Positions 28,516-36,587 of a stretch of 64,000 bases of DNA are shown in pieces. The position numbers were made by a program, and so were the translations under genes. Source of the DNA: Roseospira visakhapatnamensis (GTDB taxonomy: Bacteria; Pseudomonadota; Alphaproteobacteria; Rhodospirillales; Rhodospirillaceae); NCBI RefSeq assembly GCF_014197915.1, contig NZ_JACIGK010000003.1:124001-188000 (forward strand), given 5' to 3'. Under the pieces are notes generated by a model. The model had not been told where the DNA came from, did not search any database, and saw nothing but the letters and a program-made list of their open reading frames with translations. Within the stretch, counting starts at the first letter, position 1; each line of letters starts with the position of its first letter.

Positions 28516-29507
28516 CGGCCCCCCCCGCCACCGACGGCGCCGCCACCGATGCGCAGGCGCGGATCGACGATCACGTACAGAATGTCCACCACCAGATTGA
28601 TCATCACGAACAGAGCCGCCACCAGCACCAGATAGGCGGCCATCACCGGGATATCCACGAACTCGATCGCCTGCATGAACAGAAGGCCCATGCCGGGCCA
28701 CTGGAACACGGTCTCGGTGATGATGGCGAAGGCGATCACGCTGCCCAACTGCAAGCCGGTGATGGTGATCACCGGCACCAGGGTGTTCTTGAGGGCGTGA
28801 CCGAAGTTGACGGCCCGCGCCGACAGGCCGCGCGCGCGGGCGAACTTGATGTAGTCGGTCCGCAGCACCTCCAGCATCTCGGCGCGCACCAGACGCATGA
28901 TCAGGGTCATCTGGAACAGGCCCAGGGTGATGGCCGGCAGGACCATGGCCTTGAGGCCGCTGGCCGTAAGGAATCCGGTGGACCACCAGCCGATCTGCAC
29001 GACCTCGCCGCGTCCGAAGGACGGCATCCAGCCCAGCCAGACGGCGAACACAAGGATCAGCAGGATCCCGATCAGGAAGGTGGGCAGCGAGATCCCGATC
29101 AGGGAGATGGTGAGGAACGCCTTGGCCAGCCAGCTCTGACGCCAGAGCGCGGTGTGGATGCCCATGGGCACGCCCACCAGCAGGGCGAACACACCGGCGG
29201 CGAACGACAGTTCCAGCGTGGCCGGCGCGCGTTCCACCAGCAGGTCGGCGACCGGCCGGCCATGACGGTAGGACAGACCGAAGTCGCCCTGGACCGCGTT
29301 GCCCACGAAGCGGAGGAACTGGACGGGCGCCGGATCGTTGAGGCCGAGATCCTCGCGCAGGCGCTCGCGGTCCTCGAAGCTGGTGTCCTGGCCGACCATG
29401 TTGTTGATCGGATCGCCCACGTAGGCGAACAGCGCGAAGCCGACCAGGGCCACCACCACCATGACCAACACCGATTGCAGCAGGCGACGGACGATGAAGG
29501 TGGCCAT
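28512..29507 (-). CDS. Dipeptide/oligopeptide ABC transporter permease (DppB/OppB-like)
   Basis: 331-residue permease and first gene of the B-C-D-F operon. The N-terminus MATFIVRRLLQSVLVMVVVALVGF is the usual DppB start. The GLSYRHGRPVADLLVERAPATLELSF and ARARGLSARAVNFGHALKNTLVPVIT coupling regions are intact. No substrate-binding protein gene (A) lies upstream or downstream in this window, so specificity cannot be told. The C-terminal six glycines (GGGAVGGGGGR) are unusual but short. Confidence 0.94.
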   Translation of the reverse strand: MATFIVRRLLQSVLVMVVVALVGFALFAYVGDPINNMVGQDTSFEDRERLREDLGLNDPAPVQFLRFVGNAVQGDFGLSYRHGRPVADLLVERAPATLELSFAAGVFALLVGVPMGIHTALWRQSWLAKAFLTISLIGISLPTFLIGILLILVFAVWLGWMPSFGRGEVVQIGWWSTGFLTASGLKAMVLPAITLGLFQMTLIMRLVRAEMLEVLRTDYIKFARARGLSARAVNFGHALKNTLVPVITITGLQLGSVIAFAIITETVFQWPGMGLLFMQAIEFVDIPVMAAYLVLVAALFVMINLVVDILYVIVDPRLRIGGGAVGGGGGR

Positions 29508-29997
29508 GGGCGCTCCCGGCGATGATCGGACAGGGGTCCGGGGACAGGGCCGGGGGCACCCCCCCGACGCTTCGTCGGACGGTCATACCATGACTGCGGG
29601 GGGCGCTGTCATCCAGTCAAACGCCAAGGCCCCCGTCCCAAGACAAGACCGGGATCTTTGGGCGTGGCGCGACGGTGGACACCATTTCGACGCGTTCGAT
29701 GGTTGCCGCGCGTTGCGTGCATGGTTGCTGTCTTGGGGCCGCCTCGCCGGGGTCCGGCAGGCTCTGGTCATCGTCTGTCCCGTCGCGATCAGCCGGCGCG
29801 CCGCGGCATCGCGGTTTTCAAGATGTCTTTAGGTTTCTTTACGGGTCCGGCGCTTCCATTTCGAGAGCCCGGTGCCGGACGAACGCCGTCATGGAGCCCC
29901 TCGGCCCCATGACGTTCCTTCCCGGTGCGGATCCTGTGCCCCGACCCCGCGTCTCGTGTCGTATCCGGTACCCGCAGCCGGCCCGCGAGGCGCCGCC
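29508..29997. other. Intergenic region upstream of the dpp-like operon, no supported gene
   Basis: 490 bases between the divergent/tandem - strand units. Several open frames cross it, but none has a convincing start, composition or similarity. A less GC-rich patch at 29818-29860 (TTTCAAGATGTCTTTAGGTTTC) follows. A promoter for the operon must lie near 29510-29600, but I cannot define it. Confidence 0.4.
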
Positions 29998-30870
29998 TCA
30001 GACCTGAGCCCCGACCACGCGCGGTTGGCTGGCGGTTTCCGAGAGGATGTGCGCGGTCACCCACGCGCGCAGGAACTCGGCCATCTCCTCGGTGAAGCGC
30101 GGCGGCCGCGCCTCGGCAAGGCTGCGTTCGCGGAAGTCGATCATGTCCTTGACCCAGCGCCAGCGACTGCCGGCCAGGGGTTCTCCGGGACCATAGGCCC
30201 AGCGGGTATCCTCGCGGCTGAGGTGGATCACCGTGGCGCTGATCACACGGTCGAACAGCCGTGCCACGTCCTCGCGTCCGGCGTTGGCGGCCCAGCGATC
30301 GTGCAGGGTATTGACCAGGGCGATGAGTTCCCGATGTTCGGTATCCGATTCGGCGTCGCCCACCCCATAGGCGGCGCGCCAGCGGAGCAACGGACCCGCC
30401 GGGCGCTCCGGCTCCGCCACCACCGCGATCCGGTCGGCCTGGAGCCCCTTGGGGCCGGTGCTGACCTCCATCACCACCGACTGACCCTCGGCCAGGTCGA
30501 ACAGGCCGCATTGCTCCAGCGTGCGCACGTGGACGAACACGTCTGCCTCGTCGCCGTCCCGGGTCACGAAGCCAAAGCCCTTGTAGGCATTGAAGAACTT
30601 CACGACACCGTTCTCGCCGTGGGCGATCTGGCCGGGATCGGGGATGGGAGAGGTCTCGGGCAGCGACAGCACGGCGTCGATGGTCTGCACCTCCCAGCCC
30701 TTGGGACCTTGCATCAAGGTGCAGTCCAGGCGCGCGCCTTCCGGCAGCCGGTCGAGCCCATAGGCTTCCACCGCCGACACATGCAGGAAGGCGTCTGGAT
30801 CCCCGTCATCCGGGCGAACGAAGCCAAAGCCTTTTTTGGGGTTGTACCACTTGACGGCTACTTGCACCAT
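29998..30870 (-). CDS. Fusion of two cold-shock domains and a degenerate hemerythrin-like domain
   Basis: 290-residue protein. CSD1 (about residues 3-67) has RNP1 KGFGFVRP and RNP2 DAFLHVS; CSD2 (87-150) has KGFGFVTR and DVFVHVR. Both should bind single-stranded RNA or DNA. Residues 163-285 resemble the bacterial hemerythrin four-helix fold: WRAAYGVG, TEHRELIALVNTLHDRW (His179), IHLSRED (His216, Glu220) and AWVTAHIL (His274). The middle His-x3-His pair and the final Asp are not seen, so a standard di-iron site is unlikely. ATG 30870 has GGAGGGGG 7 bases upstream; a start 7 codons earlier is less likely. I infer a sensor-type nucleic-acid chaperone, but no function is known to me for this architecture. 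Confidence 0.8.
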   Translation of the reverse strand: MVQVAVKWYNPKKGFGFVRPDDGDPDAFLHVSAVEAYGLDRLPEGARLDCTLMQGPKGWEVQTIDAVLSLPETSPIPDPGQIAHGENGVVKFFNAYKGFGFVTRDGDEADVFVHVRTLEQCGLFDLAEGQSVVMEVSTGPKGLQADRIAVVAEPERPAGPLLRWRAAYGVGDAESDTEHRELIALVNTLHDRWAANAGREDVARLFDRVISATVIHLSREDTRWAYGPGEPLAGSRWRWVKDMIDFRERSLAEARPPRFTEEMAEFLRAWVTAHILSETASQPRVVGAQV

Positions 30871-31235
30871 TAGTTGTCCCCCTCCGCCCAAAATTTCTGC
30901 GTTCTATTCCCCAAACGCTCAACAACTATGCAAGGGCGTCTCTCTCTCTGACAACCCCGCCAGCCGATCGCGTCCGGACTTTTTTCCCGGACTTGGTGCG
31001 CAAGCCCCTGTCCGGTTCGGAAACTTCATCCATTCGAGGGGATTGCCGGGCATCCACCGGGTCCCCAACGCCGCCGCCATCATCGATGGCAGCCGGGGTT
31101 TCTCACCCACAGAGAGCGCCATTTTCTTGGGGCTCGCCTTGCGGTATCCGCGACTCGGGACCAGCACCGTCCCGCCGCCGTTCCACCGCTCTCGTCCGCA
31201 CGATCCGACCCCGACCGACCCAAGGGACACCAGGA
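30871..31235. other. Upstream region of the cold-shock fusion gene
   Basis: 365 bases with no supported gene. The part next to the cold-shock fusion gene (30890-30960) is AT-richer than average and is probably its promoter and 5' leader, as cold-shock genes often have long leaders. An inverted repeat GTCCGG-N9-CCGGAC with a T-run in the loop lies near 30973. Confidence 0.4.
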
Positions 31236-31811
31236 TCAGAACGTCAGCGGCACCGTTACACGACTGTCCGGGATCGCCGCCGTCCGACATCTCATGCCAC
31301 GTCCGGCACCATCCGCGCATTGCGGAAAGTCGAGAATCGTCAGACTTCCGACACCGGCGCACCCGGTGTCAAGAACCGGAAAGGTCGCCATGGTGGTTTT
31401 CCCCGGCGGCAAGGGCATGGCCAACACCGACACCCGCCGTACCACGACCCCCTGGGGATCGTGGACCAGAAGCCGCATCGCGAAGGTGCGCACCCACGCC
31501 GTCGACCGGTTGCCGATCCGCATCGTGGCCAGGCACGGCGCTCCGGCCTTCGGGTCATCGGGCCGACGGGGTCCAGCCACCAGGGCGTCCAGCGTCAGGG
31601 TCAGGTCGCCCGCCGCCAACACCGGCCCCGCCTCCGCCGCGCCAGCGGATGCCGCCACCGTCGGGCCGGCGCAGGACACGCCAAGCCCGACGGCCACCAC
31701 CCACATCACTATGGCGGCGACGGTTAACCGTCGCCCACCTGTTCGTCGCCCACATGTCCCTCGCCGCGCCGCCGTCCGCGTATCCGAACCGGGCCGACGG
31801 CGGCCTGCCAT
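31236..31811 (-). CDS. Hypothetical exported protein with four cysteines in the mature part
   Basis: 191-residue protein without recognised family. A basic N-terminus is followed by a hydrophobic stretch LTVAAIVMWVVAVGLGVSCAG, an export signal or anchor, with a possible lipoprotein-like cysteine. The mature part looks like a beta-rich domain (GDLTLTLDALVAG, RTFAMRLLVHDPQGVVVRRV) with Cys in GAPCLATM, DTGCAGVG, FPQCADG and GMRCRTA that could form two disulfides. Codon use looks coding. It lies directly downstream of phaR on the same strand (5 bases), so it may be cotranscribed, but a link to PHA is only positional. Confidence 0.55.
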   Translation of the reverse strand: MAGRRRPGSDTRTAARRGTCGRRTGGRRLTVAAIVMWVVAVGLGVSCAGPTVAASAGAAEAGPVLAAGDLTLTLDALVAGPRRPDDPKAGAPCLATMRIGNRSTAWVRTFAMRLLVHDPQGVVVRRVSVLAMPLPPGKTTMATFPVLDTGCAGVGSLTILDFPQCADGAGRGMRCRTAAIPDSRVTVPLTF

Positions 31812-31816
31812 GGACG

Positions 31817-32605
31817 TCAGGATCCAGAGGCCCGCGACGCGGGATCGGCGCCGGTGCCGACACCATTGCCAGACTCGCCCGTCTTGGAGCCCTTACCACC
31901 CCCCGGGTCGCCCGCCTGGGCGTCGTCACCGCCGGCCCTGTCGCGCTCGCTCATCAGGCGATCCAGCTTACGCTGCATTTCCGCCATCTGGCGCTTCATG
32001 GCCTGCACGTCCTCGGCATCGCCCGCCGCGCGCCGGGCGTCGGCCTCGACCGACGCCGACCGTGGCTCGGACGCGCCGGTGGCCGGCCGGCCCGGCGGAA
32101 AACCGGGCATCATGGGGTTTCCCTCAAAGGGCGCGAACATCTTCATGGCGCTTTCAAAGAACGCCATGTTCTGCTTGTTCACCTCTTCCATTTTCTGGAT
32201 GGGGAACAGGCCATCGAAGGCGTTCTGCATCACCAGGCGCATCTGCTCCTGATTGCGCGCGAACGCCTGCATGGAGTGGTCCAGGTACTGCGGAACCACG
32301 CTCCCGAGGGAATCGCCGTAGAAACTGATGATATGCCGAAGAAAGTTGATAGGAAGCATGGTCTGCTCCGCTTTCGATTCCTCCTCGACGATGATCTGGG
32401 TCAACACCGACCGCGTAATGTCCTCACCAGACTTGGCATCGTAGACCACGAAGTCAGTCTGCTCCTTGACCATCTGGCTCAGCAAATCCAGCGTCACATA
32501 ACTGCTGGTCGCCGTGTTGTACAGACGTCGATTGGCGTATTTCTTGATGATGATCGGGTCGTTTTCGCCGCGTCGCGCGCGCCCCACACCCGTCTTTTCG
32601 GTCAT
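31817..32605 (-). CDS. phaR: Polyhydroxyalkanoate synthesis repressor PhaR
   Basis: DNA- and PHB-binding regulator that represses phasin and its own gene until polymer forms. It is 262 residues. The N-terminal PHB/PHA accumulation regulator domain IIIKKYANRRLYNTATSSYVT is near-invariant in the family, and the following ISFYGDSLGSVVPQYLDHSMQAFARNQ region is also conserved. The C-terminal 90 residues are low complexity with a predicted coiled coil (VQAMKRQMAEMQRKLDRLMSER). ATG 32605 was chosen since the family begins about 20 residues before the conserved domain. It is divergent from the PhaC-like genes. Confidence 0.93.
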   Translation of the reverse strand: MTEKTGVGRARRGENDPIIIKKYANRRLYNTATSSYVTLDLLSQMVKEQTDFVVYDAKSGEDITRSVLTQIIVEEESKAEQTMLPINFLRHIISFYGDSLGSVVPQYLDHSMQAFARNQEQMRLVMQNAFDGLFPIQKMEEVNKQNMAFFESAMKMFAPFEGNPMMPGFPPGRPATGASEPRSASVEADARRAAGDAEDVQAMKRQMAEMQRKLDRLMSERDRAGGDDAQAGDPGGGKGSKTGESGNGVGTGADPASRASGS

Positions 32606-32944
32606 ACCGTCCCCGTCCCCTTCTGCCCCCGGCCTGTTTCCACGCGCGGCCTGTCCCGCACATGCCATCACCGACCCGTTCGCCATGGCGACGCGGGGTG
32701 GGCTTCCTCTCCTGAAAGACTGTCCTCGGCCCGCCGGGTAAAATCCGGTCTTGTGGACAAGTCCCTGCCGGCAGTGTCTGGGTTCGGAGACCGCAATGCA
32801 ACAAGAATATCGGTTGCCGGGAAGACCGGGGGCCGTCTTGCGAGTCCCTCCGTTCGACCGTGGTCCGCCCGCCCGAAACGGGGGCGGCGAACCGGTTCCG
32901 TTCCGAAGATGACAGCGCGGGCCGCGCCGATCTATACTCCCGCC
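32606..32944. promoter_or_regulatory. Divergent phaR / PHA-gene control region with possible PhaR sites
   Basis: 339 bases between phaR (-) and the PhaC-like pair (+). CTGCCGGCAG at 32765-32774 and GCAATGCAACA at 32793-32803 resemble the CTGC-N-GCAG and TGCAACA features of Paracoccus/Rhodobacter PhaR sites. That makes autoregulation through this region plausible. This is similarity by eye, not a scored match. Confidence 0.4.
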
Positions 32945-33373
32945 ATGAGCGATCCTCCCGACTTGGCGACGCTGGCCCGGCGCTACATGGACCTGTGGCA
33001 GGAGCATCTGGGCTCCATGGCGCGGGATCCGGCGGTGTCCGATGCCCTGGCGCGCGCGTTTTCCCTGATGACCCAGGGCCTGGCCGACGGTGGGCCCGCC
33101 CGGGCCGACGGCGCCGGGCCCCGCCAACCGGCGGCGGGGGACCATGCCACCAGCGACCAACACTCCGAGCCCGACTCCAAGCCCGACCCCGTCGCCGGCG
33201 AGTCCGGGACCTCGGCCGGGGCCGCGCCCGCTGGCCCTGCACCTGGCCACGCAGGGCCTGCTGATGATGAGCTGGCCTCTCGGGTTGACGGCCTGGAACG
33301 GCGCGTCGCCATCCTTGAGGCCGCGCTCGGCGGCCTGCTCGCCGGCGCCACGCGCGGCCGCCCCGGGGACTGA
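32945..33373 (+). CDS. Small coiled-coil protein linked to the PhaC-like gene
   Basis: 142-residue protein. The N-terminal helix (LATLARRYMDLWQEHLGSMARDPAVSDALARAF) resembles the amphipathic start of small proteins found next to PHA synthases. A Pro/Ala/Asp linker follows, and then a leucine-rich coiled coil ([20 protein letters not shown]) reminiscent of the oligomerisation ends of PhaE- and PhaM-type partners. The last 230 bases overlap the next gene in another frame. I infer a PHA-granule or synthase partner. A role as a phasin-like protein is possible but not shown. Confidence 0.6.
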   Translation: MSDPPDLATLARRYMDLWQEHLGSMARDPAVSDALARAFSLMTQGLADGGPARADGAGPRQPAAGDHATSDQHSEPDSKPDPVAGESGTSAGAAPAGPAPGHAGPADDELASRVDGLERRVAILEAALGGLLAGATRGRPGD

Positions 33374-34556
33374 GGCGGGCACCGGGGCGGACGCGACGGC
33401 GGATCCGGGGACACCCGACGCGCCCTCCACCGAGGACCGCCTGGCGGCGCTGATGGCCGAGGCCCGCGCCGCCGGCCATGATCCGGCCAGCCTGGCCCGC
33501 GCGGTGGACAGGGAGGCGCGGCGCCGCCTGGGCGCCTTCCTGGACGGCGTCAGCCGCTACCGTCACCACGCCTACCGCCGGCCGTCGCTGGATCCCGCGC
33601 CGTGCTGGCGGCGGGGCTCCACCCTGCTGCGGCCGTTCGCCCAGACCCCGGACGACCCCGCCCGCCGCGACCGCGCCGCCGACGGGCCGCCGGTGCTGCT
33701 GGTGCCGTCGCTGATCAACCGCGCCTTCGTGCTGAACCTGAGCCGCCGGCGCGGCTTCGCGCGCTATCTGGCGTGGCGTGGCCTCAACCCGATGCTGGTG
33801 GACTGGGGGGAGCCGGGCCCGGCCGAACGTGGCTTCACCCTCAGCGACTACGTCACGGACCGCCTGGAACCGGCCCTCGACCATCTGCGCGCCAGCAGCG
33901 GACGGCGGCCCGTGGTGCTGGGCTACTGCATGGGCGGCCTGCTGGCCCTGGCGCTGGCCAGCCGGCGCCAGGACGACATCGCGGCGCTGGTGCTGATGGC
34001 CACGCCCTGGGACTTCCACGCCGACAGCGCCGCCGCGCAGGGCCGGCTGGCCGATGCCCTGGCGCCCTGGATCGAGCCGGTGCTCGCCACCCAGGACACC
34101 TTGCCCGTGGACCTGCTCCAGGCCGCCTTCGCCACCATTGATCCACCCTCCATCGGCCGCAAGTTCCAGGGATTCGCCCGGCTGCCGGCGCGCGGCACGG
34201 CGGCCCGCCATTTCGTCGCCATGGAGGACTGGCTCAACGAGGGGGTGCCGCTGCCGGCCGCCGTGGCCTGGGAGACCCTGCGCGGCTGGTACGGCGACAA
34301 CGCCACCGCGCGCGGCACCTGGCGGGTGGACGGCACGCCGGTGCGTCCCGAGTCGGTGACCCTGCCGACCCTGGTGGTGATTCCACAGCGCGATCGGATC
34401 GTTCCGGCCGTGTCCGCCGAGGCGCTGGCGCGCGCGCTGCCGCGATCGGAGTGCCGCGCCCCGTCGCTGGGCCACGTGGGCATGATCACCGGCCGCCGCG
34501 CGGTGGCACAGGTGCACGATCCCCTGGTGCGCTGGGTGCGCCGAATCGCGAAATAA
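33144..34556 (+). CDS. PhaC-like alpha/beta-hydrolase (class III-like PHA synthase/depolymerase family)
   Basis: About 470 residues. The lipase-like box [13 protein letters not shown] carries Cys262, the nucleophile type of PHA synthases. The catalytic acid lies in IPQRDRIVP and the His in [27 protein letters not shown] and [19 protein letters not shown] are PhaC hallmarks. The N-terminus from [17 protein letters not shown] matches related alphaproteobacterial proteins, so the start must be upstream of about 33220; ATG 33144 is my choice. That makes the first 230 bases overlap the preceding gene in a different frame. A true polymer synthase cannot be told from a related hydrolase by sequence alone. 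Confidence 0.82.
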   Translation: MPPATNTPSPTPSPTPSPASPGPRPGPRPLALHLATQGLLMMSWPLGLTAWNGASPSLRPRSAACSPAPRAAAPGTEAGTGADATADPGTPDAPSTEDRLAALMAEARAAGHDPASLARAVDREARRRLGAFLDGVSRYRHHAYRRPSLDPAPCWRRGSTLLRPFAQTPDDPARRDRAADGPPVLLVPSLINRAFVLNLSRRRGFARYLAWRGLNPMLVDWGEPGPAERGFTLSDYVTDRLEPALDHLRASSGRRPVVLGYCMGGLLALALASRRQDDIAALVLMATPWDFHADSAAAQGRLADALAPWIEPVLATQDTLPVDLLQAAFATIDPPSIGRKFQGFARLPARGTAARHFVAMEDWLNEGVPLPAAVAWETLRGWYGDNATARGTWRVDGTPVRPESVTLPTLVVIPQRDRIVPAVSAEALARALPRSECRAPSLGHVGMITGRRAVAQVHDPLVRWVRRIAK

Positions 34557-34750
34557 GGTGTCTCCGGCCCAAGAACGGTTTTCGTTACGCCTCGGGATAC
34601 GTATATAAGGGAGCTAACAGTGGCGTCCACGATCAATCCCCCGATACCGTCCGTGGTTTCCTGCCGTGCCGCAGCGGCGGCGCGGCCGGACGCGCGAACG
34701 GAACGGGACGGACGCCACGGGGAGGACCACAAAACAGGAGACGGAAAGAC
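34557..34750 (+). promoter_or_regulatory. phaA upstream region
   Basis: AT-richer spacer between the PhaC-like gene and phaA. TTTTCGTTACGCC and GATACGTATATAAG at 34577-34609 could carry a promoter for phaA, whose Shine-Dalgarno sequence (GGAGACGGAAAG) is near 34737. The exact boxes are not certain. Confidence 0.35.
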
Positions 34751-35923
<1,173 letters not shown>

Positions 35924-35986
35924 GACCGGACCATCGGTCCGCGCCGGGGGGAGGAGCCGATCAGCCCACCCCCGGCCGATCGACGA

Positions 35987-36020
35987 GGAGGCGGTTTCGC
36001 GAGGAACCGCCTCCTTTTTT
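35987..36020 (+). terminator. Rho-independent terminator after phaA
   Basis: Perfect 10-bp stem GGAGGCGGTT / AACCGCCTCC with an 8-base loop, followed directly by six T residues. This is the clearest intrinsic terminator in the window. Confidence 0.93.
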
Positions 36021-36058
36021 CATGAGACAACGCGCATCGCCGGGCGCGTTGTCTCATG
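36021..36058 (-). terminator. Perfect 15-bp inverted repeat at the end of the small membrane-protein gene
   Basis: CATGAGACAACGCGC pairs with GCGCGTTGTCTCATG around an 8-base loop, directly adjoining both the phaA terminator T-tract and the stop of the convergent - strand gene. Reading on the - strand, the A-run of the phaA terminator complement does not give a T-tract, so termination may be assisted. It could also be a REP-type or protein-binding palindrome. Confidence 0.5.
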
Positions 36059-36319
36059 TCAGCCGCGCCCCCGTCCCGCCCGCGCGCGCCGATGCCGCGC
36101 ATACAGCACCCCCAACGCGACGGCCGCCAGGGTCAGGGTCACCGGGAACAGCGCCACCAGAATCGGCACGCCCGCCAACACCACCAGCACGCCGACCACC
36201 AGACCCATCGCCGGAAACACCAGCAGCACCGCGAACAGCCCGTGCCACAGGACGGTCTGCAGATCGAGGCGGCGGGACGTCGGTGGACGGTCTTCGGTCA
36301 TGTCGGTCATGTCGGTCAT
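36059..36319 (-). CDS. Small two-helix membrane protein
   Basis: 86 residues of unknown function. After a short charged N-terminus (MTDMTDMTEDRPPTSRRLDLQ) come two long hydrophobic segments: TVLWHGLFAVLLVFPAMGLVVGVLVVLAGVP and ILVALFPVTLTLAAVALGVLYA. A basic tail RHRRARAGRGRG follows. The first codons are a 9-base tandem repeat, so three in-frame ATGs (36319, 36310, 36301) are possible starts. I give the longest form with the repeat. It converges with phaA. Confidence 0.55.
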   Translation of the reverse strand: MTDMTDMTEDRPPTSRRLDLQTVLWHGLFAVLLVFPAMGLVVGVLVVLAGVPILVALFPVTLTLAAVALGVLYARHRRARAGRGRG

Positions 36320-36320
36320 G
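36295..36320 (-). repeat. Triple 9-base repeat at the start codons of the small membrane-protein gene
   Basis: GGTCATGTC repeated in tandem (reading MTD-MTD-MTE on the - strand). Each unit supplies one possible ATG in the same frame. Confidence 0.7.
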
Positions 36321-36420
36321 GACGAACCCCGGGGGCGAGGGCGCGGCCGGGGATAGACCCGCACCGGTGATCCGGCCCGCATGATCCGGCCCGCATGGGC
36401 CAAGGGGCCGTCCTTCAGAC

Positions 36421-36453
36421 AAAACCCCCGCCGGGCGCGAACCCGGCAGGGGT
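36421..36453 (-). terminator. Intrinsic terminator of pckG
   Basis: On the - strand ACCCCTGCCGGG and CCCGGCGGGGG pair (one bulge) around TTCGCG and are followed by TTTT. It lies 135 bases after the pckG stop and is a plausible Rho-independent terminator. Confidence 0.65.
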
Positions 36454-36587
36454 CTTGGACATGGTCTTGACCACGATCGTGATCACACGTTTGGCCGCCG
36501 GCCTCGATCCGACCGGCGGCGCCCCCGAAGCAAGGGGATGCGCCACCGTCCGGCCCCTGGCCGACACCGCCGCGTGATTCGGTCGTG

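Noticed and set aside
29461-29832. A 123-codon + strand frame upstream of the dpp-like operon
   Set aside because: It begins antisense in the permease gene, has no ribosome binding site and no recognisable domain.
30836-33373. An 845-codon + strand frame crossing intergenic DNA and phaR
   Set aside because: Only its last part (32945-33373) has a start, Shine-Dalgarno position and plausible protein; the rest is antisense to phaR and the exported protein.
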